64,000 bases of DNA from Lichenicola sp964247735 (GTDB lineage: Bacteria; Pseudomonadota; Alphaproteobacteria; Acetobacterales; Acetobacteraceae): assembly GCA_964247735.1 (NCBI GenBank), contig CAXTVS010000016.1, forward strand, positions 3,889 to 67,888, read 5' to 3'. The notes under the pieces are model-generated. The model was not told the origin of the DNA and searched no databases. It worked only from the letters and a program-made list of their open reading frames with translations. Position numbers and translations under genes: made by a program. Positions 62,601-64,000 of the stretch are shown here, piece by piece. Position 1 is the first letter of the stretch, and each line of letters begins with the position of its first letter.

Positions 62601-63563
62601 ATGTCCAAGAGGTCCACGTTCCTGGCATTGACGGCTCTCGCCGCCGCGGCCCCCGTCCTGGCGGGGCAGGTCCCGGCACGGGCCGCCGCCGGCGGGCTGA
62701 TGTCGATCATCGTCAACGACCCCTCCAACCCGTACTGGCTGACCGAGGGCAAGGTGGCGGCGGCCGAAGCGCAGAAGCTCGGCTACAAGGCCAGCGTCGG
62801 CGCGTCCAAGGGCGACACCAACACCGAAAGCAACCTGATCGACACCGCGATCACCAACCATGCGGCGGCGATCATCCTCGATCCGGCCAATGCAAGCGGC
62901 TCGCTCGGTGCGGTGAAGAAGGCGATCGCCGCCAACATCCCGGTGATCCTGGTCAACGCCGAGATCAACCAGGAGGGCCTGGCCAAGGCGCAGCTGGTGT
63001 CGAACAACGCGCAAGGCGCCGCACTCGGGGCGCAGCAATGGGTGAAGCGGGTCGGCCAGAAGGGCAACTACGTCGAGCTGCTCGGCTCGCCGTCGGACAA
63101 CAACGCGGCGACGCGCTCCAACGGCTACGAGACCGTGCTCAGCCAATACACGGGCCTGGTCAAGGCCGGCTCGCAGGTCGCCAACTGGGACCGGACCCAG
63201 GGGCACGACAAGATGCAGAACCTGCTGCAGGCGCACCCGGACATCATCGGCGTGATCAGCGGCAACGACGAGATGGCGCTGGGCGCGATCGCGGCGCTGA
63301 AGGAGGCGGGCAAGCTGTCCAGCATCAAGGTCGGCGGCTTCGACGGCTCGCCCGACGCGGTGGCGGCGGTCAAGGCGGGCGAGCTGCAGTACACCGTGCT
63401 GCAGCCGGTGGCGACCTTCTCGGCCAAGGCGGTGGACGAGGCGGACCGCTTCATCAAGACCGGCAAGACGGGTGCGGCGAGCGAGAAGCAGCTGTTCAAC
63501 TGCATCCTGATCACCAGGGCGAACGCCGGGCGCTTCACCGCGCCCTTCACGCTGGGGAAGTGA
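62601..63563 (+). CDS. Ribose-type sugar ABC transporter, periplasmic binding protein
   Basis: A 320-residue RbsB-like receptor. Signal peptide of about 30 residues (FLALTALAAAAPVLAGQVPARA). Two-lobe periplasmic-binding fold with SIIVNDPSNPYWLTEGKVA, GASKGDTNTESNLIDTAI and ISGNDEMALGAIAAL. Binding-site residues resemble those for pentoses and polyols; the ligand cannot be named. It lies last among the transporter genes, followed by a strong hairpin. Confidence 0.95.
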   Translation: MSKRSTFLALTALAAAAPVLAGQVPARAAAGGLMSIIVNDPSNPYWLTEGKVAAAEAQKLGYKASVGASKGDTNTESNLIDTAITNHAAAIILDPANASGSLGAVKKAIAANIPVILVNAEINQEGLAKAQLVSNNAQGAALGAQQWVKRVGQKGNYVELLGSPSDNNAATRSNGYETVLSQYTGLVKAGSQVANWDRTQGHDKMQNLLQAHPDIIGVISGNDEMALGAIAALKEAGKLSSIKVGGFDGSPDAVAAVKAGELQYTVLQPVATFSAKAVDEADRFIKTGKTGAASEKQLFNCILITRANAGRFTAPFTLGK

Positions 63564-63569
63564 GACGGG

Positions 63570-63595
63570 CCGGGGCGTCCTCCGGGACGCCCCGG
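63570..63595 (+). terminator. Hairpin after the binding-protein gene
   Basis: A perfect 11-base stem (63570-63580 with 63585-63595) and 4-base loop, 6 bases after the stop and 50 bases before the next kinase start. It may protect the upstream binding-protein message or reduce readthrough into the second kinase gene. Confidence 0.65.
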
Positions 63596-63645
63596 GCATC
63601 CGGCAGTCCCGGCCGCCGGACCGGACCGCGCAGGAGGGCGACCGC

Positions 63646-64000
63646 TTGACCCATGTGTTCGACGATGCGGACGGGTTCGCCGACGCGGCCCTGCGCGGCT
63701 ACTGCGCCGCATATCCGCACCTGGTGCGGCAGGTCGCGGGCGGGGTGGTGCGCGCCACGGCGACCCCGCCTGGCAAGGTCGCGCTGGTGATCGGCGGGGG
63801 CAGCGGGCACCACCCGGCCTTTGCCGGCTATGTCGGCCCGGGCCTGGCGGATGCTGCGGTGACGGGCGACGTGTTCGCCTCGCCGGCCACGCGGCTGGTC
63901 GCCTCCGTGGCCCGGCACGCCGATCGCGGCGGCGGGATCCTGCTCGGGTTCGGCAACTACGCCGGCGACGTGCTGAACTTCGGCTTCGCCGCCGAGCGGC
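63646..64000 (+). CDS. Second dihydroxyacetone-kinase-family protein (partial)
   Basis: The 5' end of a second DAK1-domain gene, cut by the window edge after 118 residues. It starts with TTG at 63646, with GGAGGG about 9 bases upstream. VALVIGGGSGHHPAFAGYVG and GFGNYAGDVLNFGFA are conserved, but it differs clearly from the DhaK at 56436 (for example GHHP in place of GHEP). It resembles the long single-chain DAK kinases, such as those acting on erythrulose, but the length cannot be seen here. Confidence 0.88.
   Translation, partial: MTHVFDDADGFADAALRGYCAAYPHLVRQVAGGVVRATATPPGKVALVIGGGSGHHPAFAGYVGPGLADAAVTGDVFASPATRLVASVARHADRGGGILLGFGNYAGDVLNFGFAAER

Overview
The window is 64 kb of very GC-rich DNA, densely packed with genes. 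Gene content (two-component systems, bactofilin, cvpA-purF, AaeB-type efflux, Hint-domain protein, membrane-anchored short-chain dehydrogenases) suggests an alphaproteobacterial chromosome, most likely Acetobacteraceae/Rhodospirillales. This assignment is inferred from protein style and gene order; there is no rRNA in the window to confirm it. I saw no tRNA, CRISPR array, integrase or intact insertion sequence.

Layout. 0-3 kb: the end of metH, a Hint-domain protein and a decayed, frameshifted relative of it. 2.9-5.6 kb: a compact minus-strand operon of histidine kinase, double-domain KaiC-like ATPase and single-domain response regulator. 5.8-12.9 kb: a HisE-like pseudoenzyme, cvpA-purF, an SDR remnant, DUF2171, an SDR fused to a monooxygenase-like domain, a secreted esterase and nagA. 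13-17.2 kb: a complete EmrB/EmrA/NodT-type tripartite efflux operon. 17.4-19.3 kb: a large secreted beta-helix-like protein. 19.8-30.2 kb: a second efflux system of AaeB type. Its HlyD and outer-membrane genes (19.8-22.2 kb) lie 5.7 kb away from its FUSC and DUF1656 genes (28.0-30.2 kb). Between them sit a GT-C-like membrane protein, an unknown protein, a LysR regulator and a divergent NmrA/SDR pair.

30.3-41 kb: bactofilin, a PfkB-family kinase, typA, a Thr/Pro/Ala-rich secreted protein, ampG, selO, a hybrid sensor kinase and a small protein. 41.5-47.6 kb: an SDR, then the sulfate-activation operon cysD-cysNC-cysQ, with a 3-hydroxyisobutyryl-CoA hydrolase-like gene translationally coupled to it. 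47.7-49.4 kb: an Lrp-type regulator with an MFS exporter. 49.7-55 kb: a secreted penicillin/AHL-acylase-family enzyme, divergent from a propeller-type diguanylate cyclase.

55-64 kb: a polyol/ketose utilisation locus. It has a SorC regulator, DhaK and DhaL subunits, a zinc dehydrogenase resembling erythritol/L-threitol dehydrogenases, DUF2291, a ribose-type ABC transporter and the start of a second dihydroxyacetone-kinase-family gene cut by the window edge. The simplest reading is: import of a C3-C5 polyol or ketose, oxidation by the dehydrogenase, then phosphorylation of the ketose by one or both kinases, with SorC sensing a phosphorylated intermediate.
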